Assembly: GCA_021604865.1 (NCBI GenBank)
Contig: BQJU01000044.1
Location: forward strand, 1-57,291
Direction: 5' to 3'
Source of the DNA: Saprospiraceae bacterium
GTDB lineage: Bacteria > Bacteroidota > Bacteroidia > Chitinophagales > Saprospiraceae
DNA length: 57,291 nt
Shown: piece by piece, positions 31,231 through 39,921 of the stretch
Position numbering within the stretch: position 1 is the stretch's first letter
How the letters are laid out: each line of letters starts with the position of its first letter
Position numbers and translations under genes: made by a program
The notes under the pieces: model-generated
Databases searched by the model: none
Told to the model about the DNA's origin: nothing
What the model saw: only the letters and a program-made list of their open reading frames with translations

Positions 31231-32103
31231 TTATAGCGTATTATTCCTCATTTGTGTAGGACTACACCCCATTCTTTTCTTAAAATAGCGACTAAAATAA
31301 TGGATGGACTCAAAATGTAATTCCTGGCTAATCTCTTTGACACTTTTTTCACTAGTCAAAAGCAGTTCTTTGGCACGTATGAGTTTAAGTTCCAGATGAT
31401 ATTGCCGGGGAGATACTCCTGTGTATTTTTTGAACATCTTTCTAAAATTGGCATAACTAATATGATGTCGATTGGCGAGTTCCTGCAAACCAATATTGCT
31501 CTCCACTTTTTGCCGCATTTCCAAAAGGACTTTCTGGATGATAGTTGCGATAGGCTTACCTGAAAAGTCGCCTTGTTTTTGGTGTGCCACCATCATGCCT
31601 AACAACTGGAGTATTAATCCTGAAGCAATTTGCTGAAACCCTGGTTTTTCTTCCTGGGCCAGCTTGAAAATTTTGTAATAACTAACCAGATAGGACTCTC
31701 GTATACCACAGTAAAAGAGAGGCTGAGTATTCAAAAAAGCAGCCTGCTCATAAAAATGATTAACCAGCTTACCATTGAACCCAATATAATTCTCTACCCA
31801 GCCTGTTTTCATTTCCGGGCGATAGCGGTGAAGTTCTCCCGGACGAATGAGCATTATGGTTCCTGCTTTTATGTTAAATGTTCCCTTGTCGTTTTTTAAA
31901 ATACCCCCTCCTTCTGTAATATAAACCAATTGGTATTCTTCCAGCATCCTGCCTTTTTTCCAGGTGAAATAGTAACCTGTAGGATGTTCCCGGGAAGGAT
32001 AAATGGTATTTGGAGCAATGGTAGCCTTACCCGCCACATTGAGGTATATACTCCAGTTTTTATCTTCCTCTCCCGGAGTTAAGTATTTAAAAAAATCATC
32101 CAT
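31231..32103 (-). CDS. AraC-family regulator of the rhamnose-type cluster
   Basis: The N-terminal domain is an AraC-binding cupin (EYQLVYITEGGGILKNDKGT, then GTIMLIRPGELHRYRP), which senses sugars in many regulators. The C-terminal double helix-turn-helix reads GLQELANRHHISYANFRKMF and then KEISQELHFESIHYFSRYFK. At 290 residues it has the full family length. It is divergent from the isomerase/kinase/permease genes and separated from them by 371 bp with AAATAGGAAA repeats, so it is the likely regulator; the effector may be L-rhamnose or a related deoxysugar. Confidence 0.88.
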   Translation of the reverse strand: MDDFFKYLTPGEEDKNWSIYLNVAGKATIAPNTIYPSREHPTGYYFTWKKGRMLEEYQLVYITEGGGILKNDKGTFNIKAGTIMLIRPGELHRYRPEMKTGWVENYIGFNGKLVNHFYEQAAFLNTQPLFYCGIRESYLVSYYKIFKLAQEEKPGFQQIASGLILQLLGMMVAHQKQGDFSGKPIATIIQKVLLEMRQKVESNIGLQELANRHHISYANFRKMFKKYTGVSPRQYHLELKLIRAKELLLTSEKSVKEISQELHFESIHYFSRYFKKRMGCSPTQMRNNTL

Positions 32104-32137
32104 GACTTATCTTTTTGAAGATATTTCCTTGAATTCA

Positions 32138-32159
32138 AAGCCTGTTTGGAAGCCAACCT
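32138..32159. repeat. family A left arm, decayed
   Basis: AAAGCCTGTTTGGAAGCCAA keeps GCCTGTTTGGA of the left arm, with one base added or changed before GCCAA. No right arm is found in the 300 bp downstream. Confidence 0.5.
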
Positions 32160-32303
32160 TTGGACCGAAAGACAGATCCTCAACAGCGCAAATAACACAA
32201 ACTAAGGTAAACTTCCCTCAAAAGAACAAATTGTAATGCGACTTTTTTCCCAATAAGTACAAACAAAAAATCATTTTGTGTAAATGAAACAACTGCAAAT
32301 CAA

Positions 32304-32401
32304 CCTATTTTTACAATATAATTCTTTTTGAGCCATTCAAAAATAGGAAACTTAAGCAGCATGTTTGCAAAATAATCGTATCAAAAAATACAAATAGGAA
32401 A
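32304..32401 (+). promoter_or_regulatory. AAATAGGAAA repeats, candidate operators
   Basis: AAATAGGAAA occurs at 32341-32350 and again at 32392-32401, 51 bp apart (about five turns). CCTATTTTT at 32304-32312 is an inverted copy facing AAAAATAGG at 32339-32347. The positions lie in the divergent region between the AraC-type gene and the isomerase gene, where such a regulator would bind. The rest of 32160-32474 is AT-rich with no gene. Confidence 0.35.
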
Positions 32402-32474
32402 AATTCCATCTTTCTCTGTGAGCCATGCCATGGCTGGATATAAAACCACTTCGATAGCATCTAAATCAACGGTT

Positions 32475-33758
32475 ATGAACATCAATAAAACACACCTACA
32501 AGATTTTAACAAACAGCGACTAACTGACCACAAAGAGCAGTTTGGCTTTCTCAGTATTCAACTAGATAAGGCTCAAATTAACACGAATGACATCATTCAG
32601 CAATTGCAAACATTTCAAGTCGCTATTCCGAGTTGGGCATTGGGGGCTGGAGGAACTCGTTTTGGGCGTTTTTCCTTTGGTGGGGAGCCTGCAAATTTGG
32701 AAGATAAGATAGATGATGTAGGAATAATACATGCTTTGACACAGTCAGCAGGAGCAATTTCCTTGCATATTCCCTGGGATATCCCGAATGACACTGAAGC
32801 GATCAAGCAAAAGGCCGCTATAAACGGAATTGGTTTTGATGCGGTGAATTCTAATACTTTTCAAGACCAAAATGACCAGCAGCATAGTTACAAATTTGGG
32901 TCGTTATGCCATACTGATAAGGGCGTAAGAAAACAAGCGGTTGAACATAATTTGCAAGTAATCGAAATGGGAAAGACCTTAGGGTCAAAGGCGATTACGG
33001 TTTGGCTGGCAGACGGAACTTCTTTTCCAGGGCAACACAACTTTAGAAAAGCACATCAAAATACACAGGCTGCTCTGCAAGAAATATACAAGGGTATACC
33101 CGATGACTGGAAAATGTATATTGAATACAAGCCCTACGAGCCTAACTTTTATTCAATGGTCATTCCCGATTGGGGAACTTCTTTGTCTTTGGCAGAGGGT
33201 TGTGGTGAAAATGCCTTTACCCTGGTGGATTTGGGACACCATTTGCCCAATACCAACATCGAGCAAATTGTCGCAATTTTAATGATGAAAGGCAAATTAG
33301 GTGGATTTCATTTCAATGATAGCAAATACGGCGATGATGATTTGACGGTTGGCAATGTCAAACCTTACCAGCTTTTCCTTATTTTTAATGAACTGGTCTA
33401 TGGTATGCAAAACAATGAGGGTGGCAATCCTCCTTTAGCCTGGATGATCGATGCAAGCCATAACCTAAAAGACCCACTCGAAGATTTGATGCAAAGCCTG
33501 GAAGCTATCCGAATTGCTTATGCCCAGGCACTTTTGGTAGATAGAGCTGCCTTGGAAATCGCACAAACCGAAAATGATGTCACCCGTTGCCAAGAGATTT
33601 TACAACGAGCTTTTAGGACCGATGTAAGGCCTTTAGTGGCGGAGGCGAGAAGGTTAAGTGGCGGCGCGATAAATCCTGTTGATGCTTATCGACAAATGGG
33701 AGTAAGAAAGCAGTTGATCGGAAAAAGAGGCGTGAACGTGGTCGCCACAGGGCTTTAA
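32475..33758 (+). CDS. rhaI: L-rhamnose isomerase (RhaI-type sugar isomerase)
   Basis: ATG 32475 (MNINKTHLQDFNKQ) is preferred to GTG 32418; the 427-residue length matches RhaI enzymes. The TIM barrel has FQVAIPSWALGAGGTRFGRF at the start, metal ligands in YIEYKPYEP (Glu) and LVDLGHHLPNTN (Asp, His), then GKLGGFHFNDSKYGDDDLTV (His, Asp) and WMIDASHNLKDP. This group converts L-rhamnose to L-rhamnulose and is often broad in substrate. The kinase gene follows after 9 bp and a permease further down, so the set is a deoxysugar uptake and catabolism operon. Confidence 0.85.
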   Translation: MNINKTHLQDFNKQRLTDHKEQFGFLSIQLDKAQINTNDIIQQLQTFQVAIPSWALGAGGTRFGRFSFGGEPANLEDKIDDVGIIHALTQSAGAISLHIPWDIPNDTEAIKQKAAINGIGFDAVNSNTFQDQNDQQHSYKFGSLCHTDKGVRKQAVEHNLQVIEMGKTLGSKAITVWLADGTSFPGQHNFRKAHQNTQAALQEIYKGIPDDWKMYIEYKPYEPNFYSMVIPDWGTSLSLAEGCGENAFTLVDLGHHLPNTNIEQIVAILMMKGKLGGFHFNDSKYGDDDLTVGNVKPYQLFLIFNELVYGMQNNEGGNPPLAWMIDASHNLKDPLEDLMQSLEAIRIAYAQALLVDRAALEIAQTENDVTRCQEILQRAFRTDVRPLVAEARRLSGGAINPVDAYRQMGVRKQLIGKRGVNVVATGL

Positions 33759-33767
33759 TTATTGGAG

Positions 33768-35126
33768 ATGGCACACACCTTAATTTTCGATATAGGAAAA
33801 ACCAATAAAAAAGCCTTCCTTTTTGATAAAAACTATCAAGAAGTCATAAAGGTCTATAGTCGTTTTGAGGAACAACAGGACGAAGATGGATTTCCGTGTG
33901 ACGACTTGCCAGCGATTCAAAAATGGATAATCAATACCGTACAAAATATCCTGCAGGAAGGGAAATACAAAGTCATTGCGATCAACTTTTCGACCTACGG
34001 AGCGAGTTTTGTGCATTTGGATAAAAATGGAAAAGTGCTTACCCCGCTGTATAATTACCTCAAACCAATTCCTGCGGAAATCATCACTTCTTTTTATGAA
34101 AAATATGGTGATGAAATGAAAATCGCTCGTGAAACCGCCTCTCCTGTTCTGGATGGTTTATTAAATTCAGGATTGCAGTTATATTGGTTGAAATACAGTC
34201 AGCCCAAGGTTTTTGAGCAAATTAGATGGTCATTACATTTTCCACAATATTTAAGTTATTTATTGACAGGCATTCCCGTGAGTGAATATACGAGTATCGG
34301 CTGCCATACGATGTTGTGGGATTTTAAAAAAAGCGACTACCACCGCTGGGTATATGAGGAGGGAATAGACCAAATACTGCCACCTATTGTCGATACAAGT
34401 ACCAGCATCAACTGTCGTTTATGGGGGGAGAGTATTAAAATAGGTGTCGGAATACACGATAGTTCCGCGGCCTTATTGCCTTATATTCGGGCGGAGCAAA
34501 AACCATTTATATTAATATCTACAGGCACTTGGAGTATTAGCCTTAATGCTTTTAATCAAGCATTATTAACGGATCAAGAATTAGAAAACGACTGTTTGAA
34601 TTTTATGCGGATGGATGGCTTGCCCGTTAAAGCAGCACGTTTGTTTTTGGGGCAGGAATATAAAGTACAAGCAAAAGAATTGGAGGCATTTTTTAATACC
34701 AAAAAGGAGGCCCATCAAGGAGTTCGTTTTGACGAATTGTTGTATCAAAAAGTGTCCAACGATGAAGGGCATTATTTTTCTTTTCAATACCTGAAAACGC
34801 CGTGGAAACACCCAGCAGTAAGTCAATTAACATCGTTTGAAAGTTTTGAAGCTGCTTATCATCAATTGATGTGGGAATTGGTCACCTTACAAGTGGCTGC
34901 TGCAAATTTGGCCATAGGGCAAACGGTTGTTAAAAAACTCTACATCGATGGCGGATTTGCAGATAATGAGGTCTTTGCACAGCTGCTTGCTCGCTATTTT
35001 AAGGATTTAAAACTGAGAACCACGCAATCTCCGTTGGGGTCGGCATTGGGCGCAGTGATGGTCATTTCAGAAAAGGAACTACACAAGAAATTTTTGAAGA
35101 AAAATTATGCTTTGAAAAAAATATAG
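33768..35126 (+). CDS. FGGY-family carbohydrate kinase, probable rhamnulokinase
   Basis: ATG 33768 follows TTGGAG; a TTG six bases upstream is unlikely. The 452-residue kinase has the phosphate-1 loop LIFDIGKTNKKAFLFD, the NFSTYGASFVHLD region, the phosphate-2 loop ISTGTWSISLN and the adenosine motif YIDGGFADNEVFAQLL. FGGY kinases phosphorylate ketoses or related sugars with ATP in the cytosol. Next to the RhaI-type gene, L-rhamnulose (or a similar ketose) is the likely substrate. The enzyme that would cleave the product, an aldolase, is not in the window. Confidence 0.85.
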   Translation: MAHTLIFDIGKTNKKAFLFDKNYQEVIKVYSRFEEQQDEDGFPCDDLPAIQKWIINTVQNILQEGKYKVIAINFSTYGASFVHLDKNGKVLTPLYNYLKPIPAEIITSFYEKYGDEMKIARETASPVLDGLLNSGLQLYWLKYSQPKVFEQIRWSLHFPQYLSYLLTGIPVSEYTSIGCHTMLWDFKKSDYHRWVYEEGIDQILPPIVDTSTSINCRLWGESIKIGVGIHDSSAALLPYIRAEQKPFILISTGTWSISLNAFNQALLTDQELENDCLNFMRMDGLPVKAARLFLGQEYKVQAKELEAFFNTKKEAHQGVRFDELLYQKVSNDEGHYFSFQYLKTPWKHPAVSQLTSFESFEAAYHQLMWELVTLQVAAANLAIGQTVVKKLYIDGGFADNEVFAQLLARYFKDLKLRTTQSPLGSALGAVMVISEKELHKKFLKKNYALKKI

Positions 35127-35143
35127 ATTGATAAAATGGCTGG

Positions 35144-35209
35144 GCGCATGTTTGCAGCCCAAATAGCTTGCCCCGATCTTGCAGCGGGGTTGGCCTCCAA
35201 TCATGAACT
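35144..35209. repeat. hairpin repeat family A, degenerate full copy
   Basis: GCGCATGTTTGCAGCCCAA and TTGGCCTCCAATCATGAACT form degenerate arms. The inside keeps a hairpin, GCCCCGATCTTGCAGCGGGG. It lies between the kinase and permease genes, 18 bp after the kinase stop. Confidence 0.6.
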
Positions 35210-35248
35210 CAATACGCTAATATCTAATCATTTATTTATCCAACTATT

Positions 35249-36640
35249 ATGTCAAACGAAAAGACCACTACCCATACAGAAGAATTTGAACAACAGCGGG
35301 TTCCCCAATCTCATTTAAAAAGCTGGAAAAGCTTTTTAGGCATGTATGCGGGCGAACATGCTGCGGGTACCGAGTTTGTTATTGGCCCCTTGTTTTTGAC
35401 AACGGGGGTAAGTGCTTTCGATTTAATCGTAGGATTACTTCTTGGCAATCTGATGGCGGTACTCTCCTGGCGATTTTTAACGGCAGAAATTGCTGTCAAA
35501 AATCGGTTGACTTTATATTATCAGCTAGAAAAAATATGTGGAAAAAAGCTAGTTGTATTTTATAACCTCGCCAATGGTGTTTTATTCTGTTTTCTGGCAG
35601 GAGCAATGATTACTGTATCCGCAACGGCAGTAGGTATCCCATTTGATATGGAGATGCCTAAATTAACAGATACCATGCCTGGGAGTCCTACTTATGTATT
35701 GATTGTTTTAATAGTGGGTGCCGTCATCGCGGTTATTGCAGCAAGAGGTTACGATTCGGTGGCTAAAGCTGCCAATTGGATGTCTCCCTTTATTGTTTTA
35801 GCATTTTTGGCTTGTGGCATTGTTGCTTTAGGACAATTGGGCGTGAGTAGTTTTTCTGATTTTTGGAATATTTGGGGAACGGGAACCGAACCTTTTCCGG
35901 GACAAATAAAATATACTTTTTGGCATGTCATGTTGTGGTCTTGGTTTTGTAATGCCGCTATGCACATTGGAATGTCAGATTTAAGTGTTTTTCGCTATGC
36001 CAAAAGCCCCAATGCAGGCTGGACAACAGCTGCCGGAATGTACGTTGGACATTATATCGCCTGGATTGCAGCAGCACTCTTGTATGCCGTTTATTTAAAA
36101 TCACCCGAAGCACAAGCTTTTTTGAGTAATGGTACCGCACCTTCTGTGGCACCGGGCCCTCTAGCCTATAACGCCATTGGCTTTTTTGGCATTATTGCCG
36201 TTATCATTGCAGGCTGGACTACGGCTAATCCCACGATCTACCGAGCAGGTTTAGCCTTTCAAGCCATTATCCCCAAAGCTTCTACTTTTTGGGTGACTAT
36301 TCTGGCAGGAGCGATTGCTACCATTGCTGGGCTCTTTCCTGCCTTTGCCATGAAATTACTGGACTTTGTAGCCGTCTACGGATTTATATTAGCCCCTGTT
36401 GGTGCTATTATTGTTTTCGAACATTTCTTTGCGGAGCGACTTGGAATAGCAAAAAATTACGCTGAAAAAGCAGGCGTGTCTTTTAATATGGCCGTATTAT
36501 TAGCCTGGGGTATTAGTTTTGGCTTATTTTATACGATTTCTGTGACCCAAGGTGTATTTTTGTCTTTTTTGACTTTACCTGCTTGGCTGACTTGTGGTGC
36601 ATTATTTCTGCTATTGAGTAAGCATTTTCAGCGCAGTTAA
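35249..36640 (+). CDS. NCS1-like purine/cytosine-permease-family transporter
   Basis: The 463-residue protein has about twelve hydrophobic segments. SFLGMYAGEHAAGTEFVIGP at residues 30-50 corresponds to the first helix of NCS1 carriers, and ARGYDSVAKAANWMSPFIVL and FGIIAVIIAGWTTANPTIYR are typical later parts. NCS1 proteins normally carry nucleobases, hydantoins or vitamins with sodium or protons. Here the gene follows an isomerase and a sugar kinase, so it may carry the deoxysugar, or the same family may have been recruited for it. The start follows a family A hairpin. Confidence 0.75.
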   Translation: MSNEKTTTHTEEFEQQRVPQSHLKSWKSFLGMYAGEHAAGTEFVIGPLFLTTGVSAFDLIVGLLLGNLMAVLSWRFLTAEIAVKNRLTLYYQLEKICGKKLVVFYNLANGVLFCFLAGAMITVSATAVGIPFDMEMPKLTDTMPGSPTYVLIVLIVGAVIAVIAARGYDSVAKAANWMSPFIVLAFLACGIVALGQLGVSSFSDFWNIWGTGTEPFPGQIKYTFWHVMLWSWFCNAAMHIGMSDLSVFRYAKSPNAGWTTAAGMYVGHYIAWIAAALLYAVYLKSPEAQAFLSNGTAPSVAPGPLAYNAIGFFGIIAVIIAGWTTANPTIYRAGLAFQAIIPKASTFWVTILAGAIATIAGLFPAFAMKLLDFVAVYGFILAPVGAIIVFEHFFAERLGIAKNYAEKAGVSFNMAVLLAWGISFGLFYTISVTQGVFLSFLTLPAWLTCGALFLLLSKHFQRS

Positions 36641-36680
36641 TGTTTTGTAGCGAGTTTAAATAGGAGAATTACAATAGGTT

Positions 36681-36706
36681 CTAAAACTAAAACTAAAACT
36701 AAAACT
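36681..36706 (+). repeat. short tandem repeat (CTAAAA)
   Basis: CTAAAA is repeated four times and followed by CT. It lies just after the permease gene and before a family A repeat. Such runs slip easily during replication. Confidence 0.7.
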
Positions 36707-36739
36707 ATTTATACGGTATTTCAAGTTCGCTGAACCCTT

Positions 36740-36890
36740 AGTGCTTGTTTGGAGGTCGGCTTTTATAGCGAGAAGTGATCCTTTGCAGCCAATGCTCCTA
36801 CTCTGCCTTTGCGAAGCTACGGCGAAGCAAGGCGCTGACGCCCGGAGAAAGCTTCAGCGCAAGCGTATGGTTGGCCTCCAAATATGCGCT
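36740..36890. repeat. hairpin repeat family A, long composite copy
   Basis: The arms AGTGCTTGTTTGGAGGTCGG and TTGGCCTCCAAATATGCGCT enclose 110 bp. The left interior (TAGCGAGAAGTGATCCTTTG) recurs at 52180, and the right interior (CCCGGAGAAAGCTTCAGCGC) at 27831 and, inverted, at about 6790. The middle holds a hairpin around TTTGCGAAGCTACGGCGAAG. It is 34 bp before the next start codon. Confidence 0.75.
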
Positions 36891-36924
36891 CAGCAACAGG
36901 CCATTAATCATTTAAATTAAAGTT

Positions 36925-38274
36925 ATGAAAAAACTAATTCTACTATTTATCAGCACAATTACGGTTCAATTTATCCAAGGGCAAAACTTTCAGGAGGTAT
37001 GTGAAAATTCAGTTGTGAATGGAACAATTGTCGATTATCAATCCTTTGGCGATACGATATACGCAACGGGTTTCTTTAGTACAATTTGTAATGAAACGGT
37101 TGGCTATATAGCTAAATGGGAAAATAATGAATGGAAACCTTCCGCTATAAATATAACGGATCCTGGACATGCTTTTGAAGTGATCGACAACCAATTGTAT
37201 ATAGCCAAATACGAAGAAAGTATTGATTCGAATTGGGTATATGTTTACAATAATTCATCCCTGGAAAAAGTCGGATCAGGCGTATATCTAACAACAGCAA
37301 GTGGTTTTTCAGTACTTCCCCACATTTATGATATCGTAGAATTTGATGGGAAAATCGTTGCTTGCGGAGAATTTGATAGAGTTGGACAACAGTCGATAAA
37401 CGGCATCATGCAATGGGATGGAGATCATTGGGAACCATTAGGAGACGGATTTACCGGGAATATATTAAATACCGCTCCAGTCATTTACCCTCATCAAATG
37501 TTGGTGCATAATTCGGAGTTATATGTTGTAGGAAACTTCAGATATGCAGGCGGTGAAGAAGCTAATGGTATCGCAAAATGGGATGGCACACAATGGACAA
37601 ACATGGCAGGAGGGTTTAATAATACAGTTTATGGTATTGCCATATTTGATAATGAAATTATTGCAGGAGGAGCTTTTACAGAAAGTAATGGTACCGCTGT
37701 TGATAGAATTGCAAAATGGGATGGGACTCAATGGACCCCTTTAGACTTTGGGTTTACAGCTACTTCTCCTAACGACTTCATTTTTGTTCACACCTTAAAA
37801 GTAATCGATGATATACTGTATATAGGTGGAGGATTAAAGGAGGTGACTTATGCTGATAATAGTACACAAATATGTAATGGCATAGTCTCTTATAATGGGA
37901 GTTCATTAAATACATTTGATGGTGGCGTTGCTGGAAACGATATTGAAGCAATAATTAAAACGGAAGATCAACAACTGTTGATTGGGGGCGGGGTATTTGG
38001 CAGTGGTTATTCTGGAATAACCAATATAAATACAAGTATTGAAGAGGAACTTATTAGCCGTGAAGTTCAAATCTTTCCTAACCCATTTGAAAATTCAATC
38101 CATATTTCTGCTAGAGACAATTTTGAAAAATATATTCTATTTGATACGAAGGGTACGGTCATTAAAGCTGGTGAATTTGAGGCAACTCTAAATTTAGAGT
38201 TACTGCCTGGAATGTATATTTTAAAGCTGATCAATGAAAATACTTATACGGCTCACAAGATAATTAAAAGATAG
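36925..38274 (+). CDS. T9SS-exported protein with WDG-x-x-W repeats
   Basis: A signal peptide (MKKLILLFISTITVQFIQGQ) leads a 449-residue protein. Repeated units such as NGIMQWDGDHWEPLGDGF, NGIAKWDGTQWTNMAGGF and DRIAKWDGTQWTPLDFGF, alternating with VVGNFRYAGG-type strands, indicate a beta-propeller. The C-terminal 80 residues (VQIFPNPFENSIHISA...LLPGMYILKL) are a type A sorting domain for the type IX secretion system. It is predicted to be surface-attached or secreted; the ligand is unknown. Confidence 0.88.
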   Translation: MKKLILLFISTITVQFIQGQNFQEVCENSVVNGTIVDYQSFGDTIYATGFFSTICNETVGYIAKWENNEWKPSAINITDPGHAFEVIDNQLYIAKYEESIDSNWVYVYNNSSLEKVGSGVYLTTASGFSVLPHIYDIVEFDGKIVACGEFDRVGQQSINGIMQWDGDHWEPLGDGFTGNILNTAPVIYPHQMLVHNSELYVVGNFRYAGGEEANGIAKWDGTQWTNMAGGFNNTVYGIAIFDNEIIAGGAFTESNGTAVDRIAKWDGTQWTPLDFGFTATSPNDFIFVHTLKVIDDILYIGGGLKEVTYADNSTQICNGIVSYNGSSLNTFDGGVAGNDIEAIIKTEDQQLLIGGGVFGSGYSGITNINTSIEEELISREVQIFPNPFENSIHISARDNFEKYILFDTKGTVIKAGEFEATLNLELLPGMYILKLINENTYTAHKIIKR

Positions 38275-38306
38275 GCTGCTTGTTTGGGTGGTCAAACAAA
38301 CACGCC
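38274..38306. repeat. family A hairpin, compact decayed copy
   Basis: GGCTGCTTGTTTGGGTGGTC is followed by AAACAAACACGCC, giving a tight TTGTTTG/CAAACAA hairpin. It starts on the stop codon of the T9SS gene and ends 14 bp before the symporter start. Confidence 0.45.
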
Positions 38307-38320
38307 ATAATCCACCTACT

Positions 38321-39919
38321 ATGACCCTATTCACCTTTCTCTTATTCACCGGTTTTGTCGCATTCTATGCCACCTGGCAATTGCGGCGAGACCAATTAAA
38401 CACCAAGGACGGTTATTTCCTGGGTGGCAGGTCACTGACAGGCATCGTGATAGCTGGCTCGTTATTACTGACCAATATTTCTACGGAGCACCTGGTGGGC
38501 ATGAATGGCTCTGCTTATAAAAATGGGGCCATCATCATTGCCTGGGAGGTAACCTCGGCATTGGCGCTAGTGGTGGCGGCGTTATACTTTGCACCGCGAT
38601 ATTTGAAAATGGGCCTGACCACCATTCCGGAGTTTTTGGAAAAGCGGTTTGATGGCATGACAAGAACCCTGGTGGCCTTGTTGCTGATTATTTCCTTTGT
38701 AGCTACCTTGCTTCCCATTGTACTGTATACGGGTGCGCTGAATATAGAGGCCATATTTGAAATTTCCGATTTGCTGAATGTCAGCCAGCGAGAAGGCATC
38801 TGGATAACGATTCTGGTAGTTGGCAGCATCGGTGCCGTTTATGCGATTTTTGGCGGCCTGAAAATGGTGGCCTACACCGATACCATTAATGGGTTTGGCT
38901 TATTGGTGGCCGGTTTAATGGTGCCAATCCTTGCTTTAATAAGCATTGGCGAAGGCAATCTTTTTGAGGGTATGCAGGCTGTTTTTGACAATAATCCAGG
39001 GAAATTTAATGTCGTGAGCCGGGAATCCGGAGTAGGGGAGGGGGCACGATCGGCTATCCTTCCCTTTGAAGTGTTATTTACCGGTTTGATGGTCAATCAA
39101 ATCTATTTCTGGACCATGCACCAATCCATTATCCAGCGGGTTTTAGGGGCGGTGAGCTTAAAAGAAGCCCAAAAGGGGTTGTTATTTACTGGTGTGTTGA
39201 AAATTTTGGTGCCGCTGGTCATCGTGCTGCCGGGCCTGATCGGCTTCTATTATTTTGGCGAAAGCCTGTATGACAACCCGGACCATGTATATCCACAATT
39301 GGTCAAAATGGTGCTTCCCGCCTGGTTGACCGGTTTTTTTGTAGCAGTGATGATGGGAGCCATTCTGACGACCTTTAATAGTGCCCTCAACAGTGCAGCA
39401 ACAGTGTTTAGCCTGGGTATTTTTAAACGTTATATCCAGAAAGATGCCAGCGAAACAAGGCTGGTTAGCATAGGGAAGTGGACCTCAGCCCTGCTCGCCG
39501 TATTTGCCATTGGCATTGCACCTTTTGTGGCCAATGCACCAGAAGGATTATACCAGCTGCTTCAACAACTCAATGGTATCTTTTTTATTCCAATTGCCAG
39601 TGTGATTATTGCTGGTTTCCTCTTTCCAAAAGTTTCGGCGGCAGGGGCCAAAATTGGACTTACCTTTGGTTTGTTATTTTATATTGTCACTTATTATTTA
39701 TTGGAATTGGACCTGCATTTTGTGCATATCTGGGGTATAGAATTTGTGCTGAATATCGCAGTCATGCATCTGGCAACATTGCTGTTTCCAAAAAGGAATA
39801 CATTTATCATGGAGGATGCTGGGTTATTGGATCTCAAACCCTGGAAATATGCCAAACCGTTCAGCATTGCATTGGTGCTTGTCACTATTATTTTATATAT
39901 CTTGCTAGGAAATGTTTGA
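38321..39919 (+). CDS. sodium/solute symporter (SLC5-type)
   Basis: ATG 38321 (MTLFTFLLFTGFVAFYAT) is preferred to an upstream GTG. The 532-residue protein has 13-14 membrane segments and SLC5 landmarks: GGRSLTGIVIAGSLLLTNIS (sodium site helix), EHLVGMNGSAYKNG, and GAILTTFNSALNSAATVFSL. Members take up sugars, inositol, or organic acids with sodium. The myo-inositol oxygenase gene starts 2 bp after the stop, so the likely cargo is myo-inositol or glucuronate. It is predicted in the inner membrane. Confidence 0.88.
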   Translation: MTLFTFLLFTGFVAFYATWQLRRDQLNTKDGYFLGGRSLTGIVIAGSLLLTNISTEHLVGMNGSAYKNGAIIIAWEVTSALALVVAALYFAPRYLKMGLTTIPEFLEKRFDGMTRTLVALLLIISFVATLLPIVLYTGALNIEAIFEISDLLNVSQREGIWITILVVGSIGAVYAIFGGLKMVAYTDTINGFGLLVAGLMVPILALISIGEGNLFEGMQAVFDNNPGKFNVVSRESGVGEGARSAILPFEVLFTGLMVNQIYFWTMHQSIIQRVLGAVSLKEAQKGLLFTGVLKILVPLVIVLPGLIGFYYFGESLYDNPDHVYPQLVKMVLPAWLTGFFVAVMMGAILTTFNSALNSAATVFSLGIFKRYIQKDASETRLVSIGKWTSALLAVFAIGIAPFVANAPEGLYQLLQQLNGIFFIPIASVIIAGFLFPKVSAAGAKIGLTFGLLFYIVTYYLLELDLHFVHIWGIEFVLNIAVMHLATLLFPKRNTFIMEDAGLLDLKPWKYAKPFSIALVLVTIILYILLGNV

Positions 39920-39921
39920 TT

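Noticed and set aside
39478-39921. N-terminal extension of the inositol oxygenase frame to 39478
   Set aside because: The extension overlaps the symporter gene in another frame, and the MIOX family starts at MEKVFRNYEV (39922).
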